Source: Spirosoma fluviale
GTDB taxonomy: Bacteria > Bacteroidota > Bacteroidia > Cytophagales > Spirosomataceae
Direction: 5' to 3'
Assembly: GCF_900230225.1 (NCBI RefSeq)
Contig: NZ_OCNH01000003.1
Span: 806,001-870,000 of the forward strand
DNA length: 64,000 nt
Within the stretch, counting starts at the first letter, position 1, and the number at the start of each line of letters is the position of its first letter. The translations under genes and the position numbers were made by a program. The notes under the pieces were generated by a model, which saw only the letters and a list, made by a program, of their open reading frames with translations, was not told where the DNA came from and did not search any database. Positions 1-9,762 of the stretch are shown here, one piece after another.

Positions 1-14
1 GTTTAGCCGATACG

Positions 15-1466
15 TCAACGCCACGCTACATGAAGCAGCCGGTCCATCCAGGGGAGTTGCACCATGGATATGCCCCAGGGTAGCTGATCCAGTAAAATAT
101 CGTAAGGCTGCGATTCGACCTGGAGCAACCAGTCGCCATCCGGGCGGAGGGTGAGTTTGCCGGGACGGATGAGAAAGGTGCCGCGCAGGGCATCGGGCGA
201 GGTATTGCGCAGGGCTTCCCAGTGGTGGACAACGGCTTCGAGGAGACCATCTGCTTCCTCCCGTTCATTTGGCGTTAAGATCACATCGGCCTCCACGGGC
301 GTTTCGAACGGGACGTTACACAGCAGTTTGGGGAACAGCAGTTCATGCTCCGGCGCTACGAACTGGCCGGTGGTCAGAAAGTGCAGGAGACACAAGGCCC
401 GCTCCGGTTTCTGCAATTGTCCATCGGCAGCGATGCCCAGGGCGGTAAAAAACTGTACCAGAAAAGGATGCAGCAAGATCAAACCGGCATTGTCGATGTA
501 CATGCCTTCGCGGGTTTCGAACGGCCGGGGTAGCGCCGGGGTGTAATTGACTATCTTCTGTATCGCTGTATGCTGTTCAGGGACCAAACCATCAAGATTT
601 CGTTCGGTCGTGTTTGGTTCCGGCGGTCTGGTTGGGCGAGAGGTGGGTTGCGTTACACCCGGCCAGTACTGTTCCAGCACACGGGCCAGTTCGTCCGATG
701 CCGACTCAGGCGTGGCCAGCCAGGTTTCCCGGACGAGCAGATACCCCGAAATGAGGGTATCTGCCGCGGCATGGGTAAAGGCCGTTTCCCAAAGCCCTCG
801 TTCAAAAAGAGCCATGGTAGTGGGCCGGGGATACACTTCATTCAGCATGTTCAGCAGTGAGGTCGTGGTCGCTTCGCCTACCGGGGTAAGCCGGGCCAGT
901 AATTCGGTCAAGAAAACATCCGAAAACTGCCGGGTAAGTCGCTGCCGAATGAAGACTGCGCTCAGAACCGACCGGACTGCCTGATTGAATAGGGACTGAT
1001 TTGTCTCTGATTCCGGTTCGGTCTGCCAGGCGTCAAACAGGGTCTCTTCGAGCGTTTTGTCGGGCGGGAGCCGGAAAGACCAGGGCAGGGTACCGGTTGT
1101 TAGAAAATGAATGAACGCGTCAAAAACCGTTTGTCGGTTCGTTTTTCGGGCGACGACGCTCACTGGCTGTGCCTGTGTCTGTCCGGCTGGCGGAGTTTGT
1201 ACCCGAAGAGCCTGTTCCAGCGCCTGTTCGACCAGCCCGGTTATGTCCTGTTCCAGTCGGTCGAGGTTCAGCGCACCGGCATCAATGTCGAGCCGGTCGA
1301 TAATCAAATGCCCATCCAACGGCGCACAGCGGTCCAGCACCCGCTCAATGGCGGGAATCAGCCAGTGCTGGCACACATCCGAGAGCTGGCGCTGGAGGGC
1401 CATTCCATCGGATTCGGTGCCGTTCAGGTCGACGTGCAGATACTGTTGCCGGATGATGTGGGTCAT
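15..1466 (-). CDS. Contractile injection system tape measure protein
   Basis: This 483-aa protein resembles the family named contractile injection system tape measure protein (Afp14/Pvc14-type position). Such proteins are thought to set tube length during assembly of the injection particle. The N-terminus (MTHIIRQQYLHVDL) and the 'HLIIDRLDIDAGAL' segment near residues 53-66 look characteristic. The C-terminus ends in 'MVQLPWMDRLLHVAWR', a typical family ending, so the gene appears complete although its stop is only 15 bases from the window edge. The ATG overlaps the stop of the upstream 1474-aa gene (ATGA), indicating translational coupling. It is the last eCIS gene in view on this strand; the ATPase and other late genes usually next to it are not visible. 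The assignment is from remembered family features and context, not a search. Confidence 0.82.
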   Translation of the reverse strand: MTHIIRQQYLHVDLNGTESDGMALQRQLSDVCQHWLIPAIERVLDRCAPLDGHLIIDRLDIDAGALNLDRLEQDITGLVEQALEQALRVQTPPAGQTQAQPVSVVARKTNRQTVFDAFIHFLTTGTLPWSFRLPPDKTLEETLFDAWQTEPESETNQSLFNQAVRSVLSAVFIRQRLTRQFSDVFLTELLARLTPVGEATTTSLLNMLNEVYPRPTTMALFERGLWETAFTHAAADTLISGYLLVRETWLATPESASDELARVLEQYWPGVTQPTSRPTRPPEPNTTERNLDGLVPEQHTAIQKIVNYTPALPRPFETREGMYIDNAGLILLHPFLVQFFTALGIAADGQLQKPERALCLLHFLTTGQFVAPEHELLFPKLLCNVPFETPVEADVILTPNEREEADGLLEAVVHHWEALRNTSPDALRGTFLIRPGKLTLRPDGDWLLQVESQPYDILLDQLPWGISMVQLPWMDRLLHVAWR

Positions 1467-4400
1467 GATAACTGGATCTGGCTATCGAGAATATTGAAAC
1501 AGCCTTTGGTCGTAATGGCGGTCAGTCGAACGGGCAAGTCGGCTCGTCGCAACTGAATGCCATCAATTTTCTCGCCCAGGTAGACAGGCTCAGCGGCCAG
1601 GGGTACATCCCAAATCCAGCCCAGAATGTCACGAGGATCCATGTTGGCGACCTGACCCGCAAATGCGGCATTGATCAGCAATCGATTACTGGTAGCGCGT
1701 CTTCCGACAGTTCGGGATTCAAGAACGGGTTTGGGGCCGTCGCATTCGGGTTTATAGTCCGTTTTGAGACACTGGTTTCGTTCTGCGTAGTTGAAAGCAG
1801 GTATATGTGCTATTTTGTCCGTCTTCTGGTTCGTCAGAATCACCCCGTCGAAGGGAGCGCCCGTCACGTCAGGTTCGTTGGTGTAACGGATGTTCAGGTC
1901 ATATTGCTGTTCGGAGATGTCTATTGAGTAATTGAACTCAAGCATAAACGTGTCGCATACGAAATGCTCGATCATCATCACTCCAAAAGGATCATCGGCA
2001 GATGGTTTGTAGGTGAGTACAAGCCGTCTTTTGCCCAACTCGCCGAGATCATTGGTCAATGTTTCATTGATGATGCTGTTCAGCTTTTTGATGATTCCGC
2101 CAATCGTATCCTGGAATTTTGTGTTCAGCGAATCGGCGGGTTGCTGAAGTAATTCCTTCGTATCCGGGAGTTCATAGCCTTTTCCATTAAACCGGAACTG
2201 AATGAGTGATTGCTGTTTGAAGTCGTTGTATCGGGGGAAATCGGTCACGGGTTGAACCCACAAGCGATACGCACTCCGCCGGGATTGCCCATCGCAGGGC
2301 AGATCACAGCAGGTGTGGTTTGTGGTCAGCTTGGCAGGCTCGCATTTGCTGGAATCCCTGACGACAACGGTAGTTTCCTGACCACTCGGAACCGGATCGG
2401 TAACGAAGACAAGATCATTGAATTCCAGTTCGTCGGTAGCGCGTTTGTAGAAGTAGGGCGGTGTGCCACCAGAAACACGCACGACAGCCCGGTAGGTCCC
2501 AGCCTCGCAGCGGTAGTCCGTTTCGCCCACAGACAGCGTCAGTACGGCCGGTACGTTGATGGTTTGCGGGGGAGCCGCTTCACCCACCGAATCGGTAACG
2601 AGCAGGGTGTGTGGCCCAACGGTCAGAGAGAAAGGATTCTTGACGGCCACGGCAGCCCCCTGGTCGATCTGCACCTGATACGGTTTTTTGCCCCCCGTCG
2701 GCGTAATCGTTACGGGCGCTACGTTATTGGGCGTCGTACAGGCTATCTCAACCGTAAAGGCGAGTGGCGGCAGGCACGATTTCTGAAGGACTTTTGTAGC
2801 CTCGCATCCCTGGCTATCCGTTATTTTGATCGTCGTCTCCACGTCGCCGGGCAGTACTTCGCTGGTGTACTGGTTGGTGTTGGTGATCGTGCCTTTTTCG
2901 GCTTTATATGGTGCTTTTCCGCCTTTTATGGTAAGCGTAGCCGTGTAGGTATTGCCTCCGGCAAGGCAGGTGTAGGTCGGCTCGTCGAGAACTAGTTGCT
3001 TTTCGATCTTGATCGTCTGCGGTTCCGATTCGGTCGTTTCGGCATCCTGAATGCTGATTTTTCGCGAGCCAACCGACAGCGACAAGACCCCATCGAGCGG
3101 TTTATACCCTTCGTCATCGACCTTAACGCTATACGGGGGCACGCCACCCTGTGGTTTCAGCGTTACCTCCGCCTTGTCGTTAGCTTTGGTACAACCCACC
3201 GTGTAGGTAAACGAGGGTTTAACTTTGGGAAGCACAAACTGCACCGGCGTACCGCCCCCGCTGAAGAGATAAGGCAGGTAGAAATCGGCGATGACGGTTC
3301 CATCCGCCAGCTCATTAACGGCCTGGTCGATGATCTTTTTGCCGGGATCTTCCTGACCTACCAGAATACCGGTAGATTGGGGCGGGATAATGCCAAACAG
3401 CGTACCCATTACAAACCGAACGTCTTCGTTATCCGTTAACGCCTGGTTTTTACTGATTCGTTTGAAGGCCTGTGCCAGCGGTTCATTCGTGGCCGGGTTG
3501 AAGGTCGCCGTTTCCTGAACATTGAAAACCGGAGTGAAAAACACAGGCTGGAGGAAATCCATCGTTACCGGAGCCGCCGTGCTGACCACGGGTTCCGGAT
3601 CGTCGTGGTAGACGAGGATGAAGGTTCCGCCCAGCGGTACCCCGGCTTTGTGCTGAATACCGGGGTTGTTCTGTAAAAAATTACTTAAAAACTGCTTTTG
3701 TTTCAGTTCTTTCAGCCGCTTTTTGTATTCGTCGATGAGCGAGCGGATGGGCTCGAGTTTACAGGTAAACAGTATCTGGTCGAACTGGTCGATCAGGTCT
3801 TCTTTGGGCAGGAATTGCTCCAGGTTTTTGGGGACGTCACTGGCCTCCAGCGTACGGAAGTAACGGGCCAGCTCGATTAAATCCTGGTATTTGTTCTGGA
3901 AGTCGGTAAACTTGAGCTGGTCTAAACTTGCGGGCAGGATTTCGGCCAGTTTAGACAGGTAATAGACCGCCACAACGCGCGGCTGGAACTCCGGTGCTGG
4001 TGCCGTAGTACCGATAAAAAGGCCGCAATACACCGTCAGAATGGTACCGGCGTTGATGTTGTTCTGATCGACATCAATATACGGGATGGCTTGGAGCTGC
4101 GCCCGGTATTTCTCGTACCACGCCCCCAGCGAACCGGTTTTATAGCTGTAGTTAGGTGCGTATTGTTTGAGCAGGGGCAACTGGGGCTTTCCGCCGGGGT
4201 CCTTTCCATTTATCGGCTGATCGTAAAATGTACGGGCACCTTCGGCCAGCGACGACAGCAACTCCTCCCGGAAGGCATCGTATACGGCCTCCAGATCCTG
4301 AAAACGGGCTTTTTCTTTGGTCAGATCAACGGGCATGGTCTCGTCGAAAGCACCAGTACGCAGGGCAATCACGTCGATGGGAAGCCGGTACTGCGTTTTT

Positions 4401-5887
4401 AGGGACAAGAGCGTGGTTAGCACCGACTGGTAACTTTTGCCCAGATGCCCTTCGATCCGCAGGAAATTATACGGCTCCAGATCGTACCGCAGCGGGTTGG
4501 TCACAAAGGTCGGAGCCGCCGGTACGTATTCGGCAGCACGGTAACTGAGGTTCTGATTGGCGCGGTTTCGGCGGGTTTTTTCCGGATTCCAGAGCTGGAA
4601 CAGGGGTGTAGTGCCCGTTTGCTGGTAATAATACGGAATGGCTTTCTCCGACAGCGGAGCATCCGACAACTTGCTGGGGGTAATCCTGATCTGGGTGTCG
4701 GTGGGCGAGCCGGTCGATAGAGCCGGTAAGGGCGGGGTAGGGGTGAACCGCTCGATCATGGTCGCCAGTCGACGGAACAGCAGCCGCAATTCCTGCTCCC
4801 GTTCTTCGCAGCCGCTTACCGCCGATGAGGATTTGAAGCCGTGCCGATAAACGCCCGCATTGGCCGCCGGGTACAGCAGTCCGACCATCAGATGCCGGGG
4901 AAACAGCCCTTCAGGCGGGCAGCAGGCGCACATAAGCTCCAGCCCTTTTCGGCAGAACTCATCGTATCCGCGAATCAGGTCGTCGAAGAAGTCGTAATAA
5001 TATTGCAGGAAGCGCACCTGCCCGGTGCTGGCCGGTACCTGCTCCAAAAAGCCGAATTTGGCGTTGAAACCCACGGATGGGTCGGGAATAGTCTGCAATA
5101 CCGGCTTGAAGGCCGTATAGGCGGCAGCGAGTGCCTTGCTGAAAGTAGTGACAATTTTATCCGTTTTAAAGACGGCCTGAAACGCAGCCAGTACGTCATT
5201 GGACGTTGCCGGACTGGTGTTGGGCACGTCGTAACGCGGCAACCGCAGGTCGGGCAGATTCAGGCGGGCCAGCAGGGCCGTTTCCAGTTCGGCGGCCGTA
5301 ACGGTGGTGTTAAGTTGATTCTCCTTCGCAATGAGTTTGATCAAATACTTCTGCTGAATCAGCATCGGGCGCAGGCTGATGTTGATCTCGGCTCCTTTGT
5401 CGTCACAGTTATTGGGGCTGCAATTGCGCAGTTTGGCGTTTTTTAGCTCCAGAAAAAGCACCAGTGCCTTGTCTTTCAGGAAATTGGCGGGCGAGTCCAG
5501 CGGTTTTACATTGGGCTCGTCTTTCGGAAACAGCTCCCACACATCGTACTGGGTGTTGAGCGCCGGGTCGAGGTCGACGGGGTTCGTGTTTTTGAACAGC
5601 GGATACGCCAGGTCTTCGGTTACTTTTCGGTAGGAGACAAGCTCCAAATCCTGCTGCTGCACCATCAGGTATCCCGCCGAGGTAATGCCGCAGCCCTTCG
5701 ACAGTCGGATGGTTTTCAACACCTCATCGTAGCTAAGGTCGAACCCGCATACGATACCAATGCCAATCAGGTTAGCCCGCGTGAGTCGTTCCTGTTCGTC
5801 TAAATAGATAAAGAGCTGGTTCAGGTGTTCGTTGGTAAGTACCTGATTCGCTTCAAATACCGGATATTTTTCTTGAGTCGCTTGCAT
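1463..5887 (-). CDS. eCIS-associated giant protein with four SprB-like Ig repeats
   Basis: This 1474-aa protein has no signal peptide. The N-terminus (EKYPVFEANQVLTNEHLNQL, then LDEQERLTRANLIGIGIVCG) matches a protein I associate with Bacteroidota eCIS loci; its exact role is unknown. A cysteine-rich stretch occurs near residues 317-322 (CACCPPEG). Residues about 885-1185 hold four beta-sandwich-like units. Each is marked by a GGxxPY motif (GGVPPY, GGKAPY, GGKKPY, GGTPPY at about 912, 988, 1064 and 1139), with a steady period near 75 residues and ends such as 'ITDSQGCEA' and 'VRDSSKCEP'. This is the pattern of SprB-type adhesin repeats. A further domain of about 280 residues follows. The position after the baseplate genes suggests a peripheral baseplate or fibre-like part that could contact target surfaces; that role is inference. 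It lies 35 nt after the preceding gene and overlaps the next one by 4 nt. Confidence 0.7.
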   Translation of the reverse strand: MQATQEKYPVFEANQVLTNEHLNQLFIYLDEQERLTRANLIGIGIVCGFDLSYDEVLKTIRLSKGCGITSAGYLMVQQQDLELVSYRKVTEDLAYPLFKNTNPVDLDPALNTQYDVWELFPKDEPNVKPLDSPANFLKDKALVLFLELKNAKLRNCSPNNCDDKGAEINISLRPMLIQQKYLIKLIAKENQLNTTVTAAELETALLARLNLPDLRLPRYDVPNTSPATSNDVLAAFQAVFKTDKIVTTFSKALAAAYTAFKPVLQTIPDPSVGFNAKFGFLEQVPASTGQVRFLQYYYDFFDDLIRGYDEFCRKGLELMCACCPPEGLFPRHLMVGLLYPAANAGVYRHGFKSSSAVSGCEEREQELRLLFRRLATMIERFTPTPPLPALSTGSPTDTQIRITPSKLSDAPLSEKAIPYYYQQTGTTPLFQLWNPEKTRRNRANQNLSYRAAEYVPAAPTFVTNPLRYDLEPYNFLRIEGHLGKSYQSVLTTLLSLKTQYRLPIDVIALRTGAFDETMPVDLTKEKARFQDLEAVYDAFREELLSSLAEGARTFYDQPINGKDPGGKPQLPLLKQYAPNYSYKTGSLGAWYEKYRAQLQAIPYIDVDQNNINAGTILTVYCGLFIGTTAPAPEFQPRVVAVYYLSKLAEILPASLDQLKFTDFQNKYQDLIELARYFRTLEASDVPKNLEQFLPKEDLIDQFDQILFTCKLEPIRSLIDEYKKRLKELKQKQFLSNFLQNNPGIQHKAGVPLGGTFILVYHDDPEPVVSTAAPVTMDFLQPVFFTPVFNVQETATFNPATNEPLAQAFKRISKNQALTDNEDVRFVMGTLFGIIPPQSTGILVGQEDPGKKIIDQAVNELADGTVIADFYLPYLFSGGGTPVQFVLPKVKPSFTYTVGCTKANDKAEVTLKPQGGVPPYSVKVDDEGYKPLDGVLSLSVGSRKISIQDAETTESEPQTIKIEKQLVLDEPTYTCLAGGNTYTATLTIKGGKAPYKAEKGTITNTNQYTSEVLPGDVETTIKITDSQGCEATKVLQKSCLPPLAFTVEIACTTPNNVAPVTITPTGGKKPYQVQIDQGAAVAVKNPFSLTVGPHTLLVTDSVGEAAPPQTINVPAVLTLSVGETDYRCEAGTYRAVVRVSGGTPPYFYKRATDELEFNDLVFVTDPVPSGQETTVVVRDSSKCEPAKLTTNHTCCDLPCDGQSRRSAYRLWVQPVTDFPRYNDFKQQSLIQFRFNGKGYELPDTKELLQQPADSLNTKFQDTIGGIIKKLNSIINETLTNDLGELGKRRLVLTYKPSADDPFGVMMIEHFVCDTFMLEFNYSIDISEQQYDLNIRYTNEPDVTGAPFDGVILTNQKTDKIAHIPAFNYAERNQCLKTDYKPECDGPKPVLESRTVGRRATSNRLLINAAFAGQVANMDPRDILGWIWDVPLAAEPVYLGEKIDGIQLRRADLPVRLTAITTKGCFNILDSQIQLS

Positions 5888-5922
5888 AGCAAATAGCGGT
5901 TATAGCCATTTAGAGAAACAGG

Positions 5923-8900
5923 TTATTGTTTTTTGGTGGGGTAATTGCCGAGGGCGGTGCTGCCCAGCCGAACGGGGTTCTGGTCACTGCCATCGTCGCA
6001 GTCGTGCAGGGTGGCTCCCGGATACGTATTCCTGAGTTTACTGAGCCTATCCACCACCACCCGGAGCCGATAGGAGACCTCCACATAGGTCGCGTAACGC
6101 GCAGTTAGGAAGGCCTTTACCGTTTTCAGCGTATCGGCCGAAAAGGTGAAATTGGTGCAGAGCGTCAGCGGGGCAGGCTTGTCGGGGTCGAACTTGGTAA
6201 AGTCAAGGGCCTTAATATCGACGCCTGCTTTGACGTTAGCTTCCATCCAGGTATAGAAATTCATGCCGTAGGTGGTCAGAATAGCCGTGGCGCACTGGCA
6301 CAGTTTCGCCTGTTGATCAGCCAGCGGAACCAGCGTTTTTTCGACGTTCGTGCTCAGGATGCCTTCCACCCGTTCCTGTAGCTGCTGCTCCGTCCAGTCG
6401 ATGGCGGCATTGGCCTGTAGCCAGGCTTGCCAGGCATCCTCAAACCGTTCGAACTGCAAACCCGAAAAGGCGATTTGTACAAAGTGGGTCACCATAATGG
6501 ACTGTACACTAACCCATAAGGCAGCATCGAGCACCGTGGTGCAGGAGACGTCGGCAGGCTTTAGCCGGGTAGAAAACTCTTTCTCCAGGGCCGTTTGCAG
6601 GGCATCAGGGTGGAAATACGTCAGGGTTTTGTCGGCATACCAGCTTTTGAACGCAAGACTGAATTTGGTGTACAGCGCCAGAGCACAGGTACAGGCTTCG
6701 TCCGGGCTGGGGCGCACATCGGTGGTGGTTTTGCCTTTTTCTTCGAGTAACTCTGCCAGTTGGGCAACAACCGGGTCGCAGGGGTTTTCGATAAACCCAT
6801 CGTTGCTCACCCAGCAAATTTTGCCCAGCAGATGAGCGGGTGTTTCCTGCTGAATGGTGCGGTTGGCGAACCGGCGCATATCGAGGTTTTTGCTGAAGGG
6901 CGCCGTCCAGCCGGGCATCACGTAGGTGAGCCGGAAGGAGTAGGGGTCTTCGTCGCCACAGGTGCCGCAGTCACCATCGGCGCAGGCGGGGTACAGGGCA
7001 TCGCCGGGGAACTTGGGGCGCAGCAGCAAATGCTCGACCACCAGCGCCCGTTCGTTGCTGCTCCAGCCCAGAAATTCATCGACGATGGCCTTCGCGTCGG
7101 TTTCGGTATCGAACAAAGTGGGGTAGGTACCGAGCAGATCGCCGTTATCGGCCCTGACGTTGAGCCGGAATTTCCCCTGTTCGGCTACAATCTCGTACGA
7201 ATCGGGCTGGATCATCTGCTCCAGGATCTCCCCGATCTGTTCAAATGCCTTGTAACGGGCGGTTTCTTCGTCGGCCTCGCTCACCGCCACCGTCAACGTA
7301 CCGGTGAGCCATACCGTTGCGGTTTCATCGACCGTATTCGTTTTATAGGGAGTATCGGTCAGCGTGTAGCTGGTAACGGTGTAGGGGCCTGACCCGCTGA
7401 GGTTGATTGTAAACGTTAAGTTGGGATAGCCCAAGAGCAGACTGATCCGACGTTTCAGCCCCGATGCGTTGGCCGGGTTGTTCTGGTTTTTCTGGTAATT
7501 GAACGCCTTCCCGCGGTCGTGGCTGATGGTCGGGTAGGCTTTCAGAAACGAGATTTTATCGTCGATCAGGCGTTTTTGGGCGATGTGCTGCCCTTCCAGC
7601 GTGGTGAGCATGAGCGCGTACTCGCTGAACTGCTCCCCAAACCGGGCCAGCAGGTGATCCAGAAACCGGTTGCGACGTTCCTCAAATTCGGGTCCCGACT
7701 CGACCAACTCCTGCAATACATCGGACGTTAAACTCGCGCTGACGATGTCTGTGTAACCCTCAATAGCCGTCTTGTCGAACAGTCGGCCATAATACGTTTT
7801 ATTGATACTTGACTCAAGCGAAAACAGCTTCCCGGAATGCGCCACCTGCGAGAGCGTATTGCCCAGCAGTTGCTCAAAAACCATCAGATACGCTTTCAGT
7901 TGTTTGGCCTGTGCCCGGCGTTGGGGCGTAGCAGTCGAGGGTAGCCCTTCCGGCCCAATGCCGTACGTCATCGGGAAGCTGTACTGAACCGGGAAGTACG
8001 CTTCCGGATTGCGAAATTTCCCCACTGGCGCGGGCAGGTCGTTGGTGATTTTATCCGGCGTCGGCTTGATTTTTGGCCGTTCGGCTTCCCCCCGCAACTG
8101 CGTAAGCGTGTCCAGGGCTTCGTCCATGCGGGGCCGAAACGGCAGCCCATTTTTGTAGAACAGGAATTGCGACTGGTTGTAATACAGTCGGGGCTGGTGC
8201 AGGGTGCTCACCCAAAGCTGCCACTTGGCGCTAAACCGGTTGGGGTCAAAGATCAGACCCGTATCGGTTTGAACGGGGTCAGCCGCACCTTTTATGATAT
8301 TTCCTTCCGCATCGTATTTGGAGAGCAGGAGTTCATTGACGGCAATGACGCCCTTAATGTCCATCAGCCGGTTGATGATGTCCGACGTACGCAGCACGGT
8401 TTTCAGGCCAGCCGCCTGTAACTCATCGGCCTTGATGAAGCCATTTTCGAGGGCTGGCCCGTTAAAAATACCCTCTACCGGCTGCTTGGCGTCGAGGAGT
8501 TCCTGTAAGCTGTAAAAGGGAACCGGCGGGTTGAAATAGCGGTCGATTTCGAACCAGATTTGCGCTTGAATACGCTCGATGTCGGCATCGGGAGCCACTT
8601 CCACGTCGGCACAAACAGCTACATCTTCCACGTCGACCACCTTGATCTGGCAGTAATCCTCATCCAGATTCCGGTAGTTGTGGAGCGTTGTTTTGGCGAT
8701 AGCTATGGCTTCACCGGCTTTGCGCAGTTTCTGCCGATACCGCTGGATGCTCCCCAAAACAGAGGTCTCTTCGAGCATGTCGGTTAGCCTGAACTGGTCG
8801 GCCACAACGGGGTCGCCCGGCTGTTTTTTAACGATGGTCCGACCTTTAGCGTCCGTTCCGCCATACAGCCGGAGGGCCGCATTGGGAATGACGAGCGGGG

Positions 8901-9762
8901 CACCGGTGTCGAACGTAATTTCGAACGAGACGTAAAACACATCGCGCCAGTACCGTTGAAGGATAGCCGTTGTGGTAAATGTCGTTTCCGGTTTCGTGCG
9001 CGAAATTTTGAGCACCTTGATCTTGGTAATCTTTCGGGCAAACTCGTTTGTCGCGCTATCAAACTCCGTAAAGCGGGCGTAGGCCGATTGGTCGGCTAGT
9101 GCCAGTGCAGGAAAACGCAGTTCGAGTTTGAGGGAAACCGGCTTGCTGTCGGCATCGAACACCACCTGCGTCGTTTCGAGTTTGCGGTCGTTGAGGTCGC
9201 CCAGTTCGGGGTCGGCTTCCAGTTCGAGCAGCACTTCGTACAATCCCCTGGGGTCTACTTTTACGGGTTTCAGCAGCGAATTGGTTGGCTTTTTGTACGA
9301 AAGCATCAACTGACCGGCCTCACACCAGGCGTAATAATGCAGTTCGCAGGCGCACTCTTTACAGAATACCCACGCATTCCGGACCCGGTCGAGGTCGATC
9401 AGCAGACGGCGGAAATCGTCGGGGGTAACGGGGTTGACGGTCAGGATGTCACGCGCCGTAAAGAATGCCTGATCTGCATAGGGCCTAAGCGGTTTTGTGG
9501 GCATCGTTGCCGGAGGGGGCGATGCCAGCAGGTCTTTTATATCCCAGCCAATGCGGTAGGCCAGGTCGGTGAAGGCGTAGCAGAGGGCTTCGAGAATGGT
9601 GATGCCGGGGTCGTGGATGTTGTAATCCGTCCAGAGGTGGCTTCCCATCTGCTCGATAAAGCCAATCCCTTCCCGGCGGAGACGGTAGAAGTCTTCGGCG
9701 GCTTTCAGCACGGGCTGCTTGGGGATGGGAGCGAGTTTCTGAATCATGCTTCGCAGGGACAT
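5923..9762 (-). CDS. Second giant eCIS baseplate protein (Afp12/Pvc12-position)
   Basis: This 1279-aa protein follows the baseplate J-like gene and overlaps it by 19 nt, as pvc12 follows pvc11. Near residues 45-65 it has 'LWTDYNIHDPGITILEAL', close to the W-TDYN-HDPG-T-LE motif found in baseplate J-related proteins, so a baseplate wedge role is likely. Two cysteine clusters are unusual: one near residues 131-147 (CKECACELHYYAWC) and one near 925-937 (CADGDCGTCGDED). Both could bind a metal or form disulfides. Further CxC pairs occur in the C-terminal third (ACTCAL, LCQCAT). No signal peptide or membrane segment is seen, as expected for a cytoplasmically assembled particle. The wedge assignment is from motif and gene order; the function of the cysteine clusters is unknown. 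Confidence 0.72.
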   Translation of the reverse strand: MSLRSMIQKLAPIPKQPVLKAAEDFYRLRREGIGFIEQMGSHLWTDYNIHDPGITILEALCYAFTDLAYRIGWDIKDLLASPPPATMPTKPLRPYADQAFFTARDILTVNPVTPDDFRRLLIDLDRVRNAWVFCKECACELHYYAWCEAGQLMLSYKKPTNSLLKPVKVDPRGLYEVLLELEADPELGDLNDRKLETTQVVFDADSKPVSLKLELRFPALALADQSAYARFTEFDSATNEFARKITKIKVLKISRTKPETTFTTTAILQRYWRDVFYVSFEITFDTGAPLVIPNAALRLYGGTDAKGRTIVKKQPGDPVVADQFRLTDMLEETSVLGSIQRYRQKLRKAGEAIAIAKTTLHNYRNLDEDYCQIKVVDVEDVAVCADVEVAPDADIERIQAQIWFEIDRYFNPPVPFYSLQELLDAKQPVEGIFNGPALENGFIKADELQAAGLKTVLRTSDIINRLMDIKGVIAVNELLLSKYDAEGNIIKGAADPVQTDTGLIFDPNRFSAKWQLWVSTLHQPRLYYNQSQFLFYKNGLPFRPRMDEALDTLTQLRGEAERPKIKPTPDKITNDLPAPVGKFRNPEAYFPVQYSFPMTYGIGPEGLPSTATPQRRAQAKQLKAYLMVFEQLLGNTLSQVAHSGKLFSLESSINKTYYGRLFDKTAIEGYTDIVSASLTSDVLQELVESGPEFEERRNRFLDHLLARFGEQFSEYALMLTTLEGQHIAQKRLIDDKISFLKAYPTISHDRGKAFNYQKNQNNPANASGLKRRISLLLGYPNLTFTINLSGSGPYTVTSYTLTDTPYKTNTVDETATVWLTGTLTVAVSEADEETARYKAFEQIGEILEQMIQPDSYEIVAEQGKFRLNVRADNGDLLGTYPTLFDTETDAKAIVDEFLGWSSNERALVVEHLLLRPKFPGDALYPACADGDCGTCGDEDPYSFRLTYVMPGWTAPFSKNLDMRRFANRTIQQETPAHLLGKICWVSNDGFIENPCDPVVAQLAELLEEKGKTTTDVRPSPDEACTCALALYTKFSLAFKSWYADKTLTYFHPDALQTALEKEFSTRLKPADVSCTTVLDAALWVSVQSIMVTHFVQIAFSGLQFERFEDAWQAWLQANAAIDWTEQQLQERVEGILSTNVEKTLVPLADQQAKLCQCATAILTTYGMNFYTWMEANVKAGVDIKALDFTKFDPDKPAPLTLCTNFTFSADTLKTVKAFLTARYATYVEVSYRLRVVVDRLSKLRNTYPGATLHDCDDGSDQNPVRLGSTALGNYPTKKQ

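Noticed and set aside
2210..3439. Long plus-strand open frames opposite the 1474-aa gene
   Set aside because: They lie antisense to a clearly coding frame and their products show no motifs.
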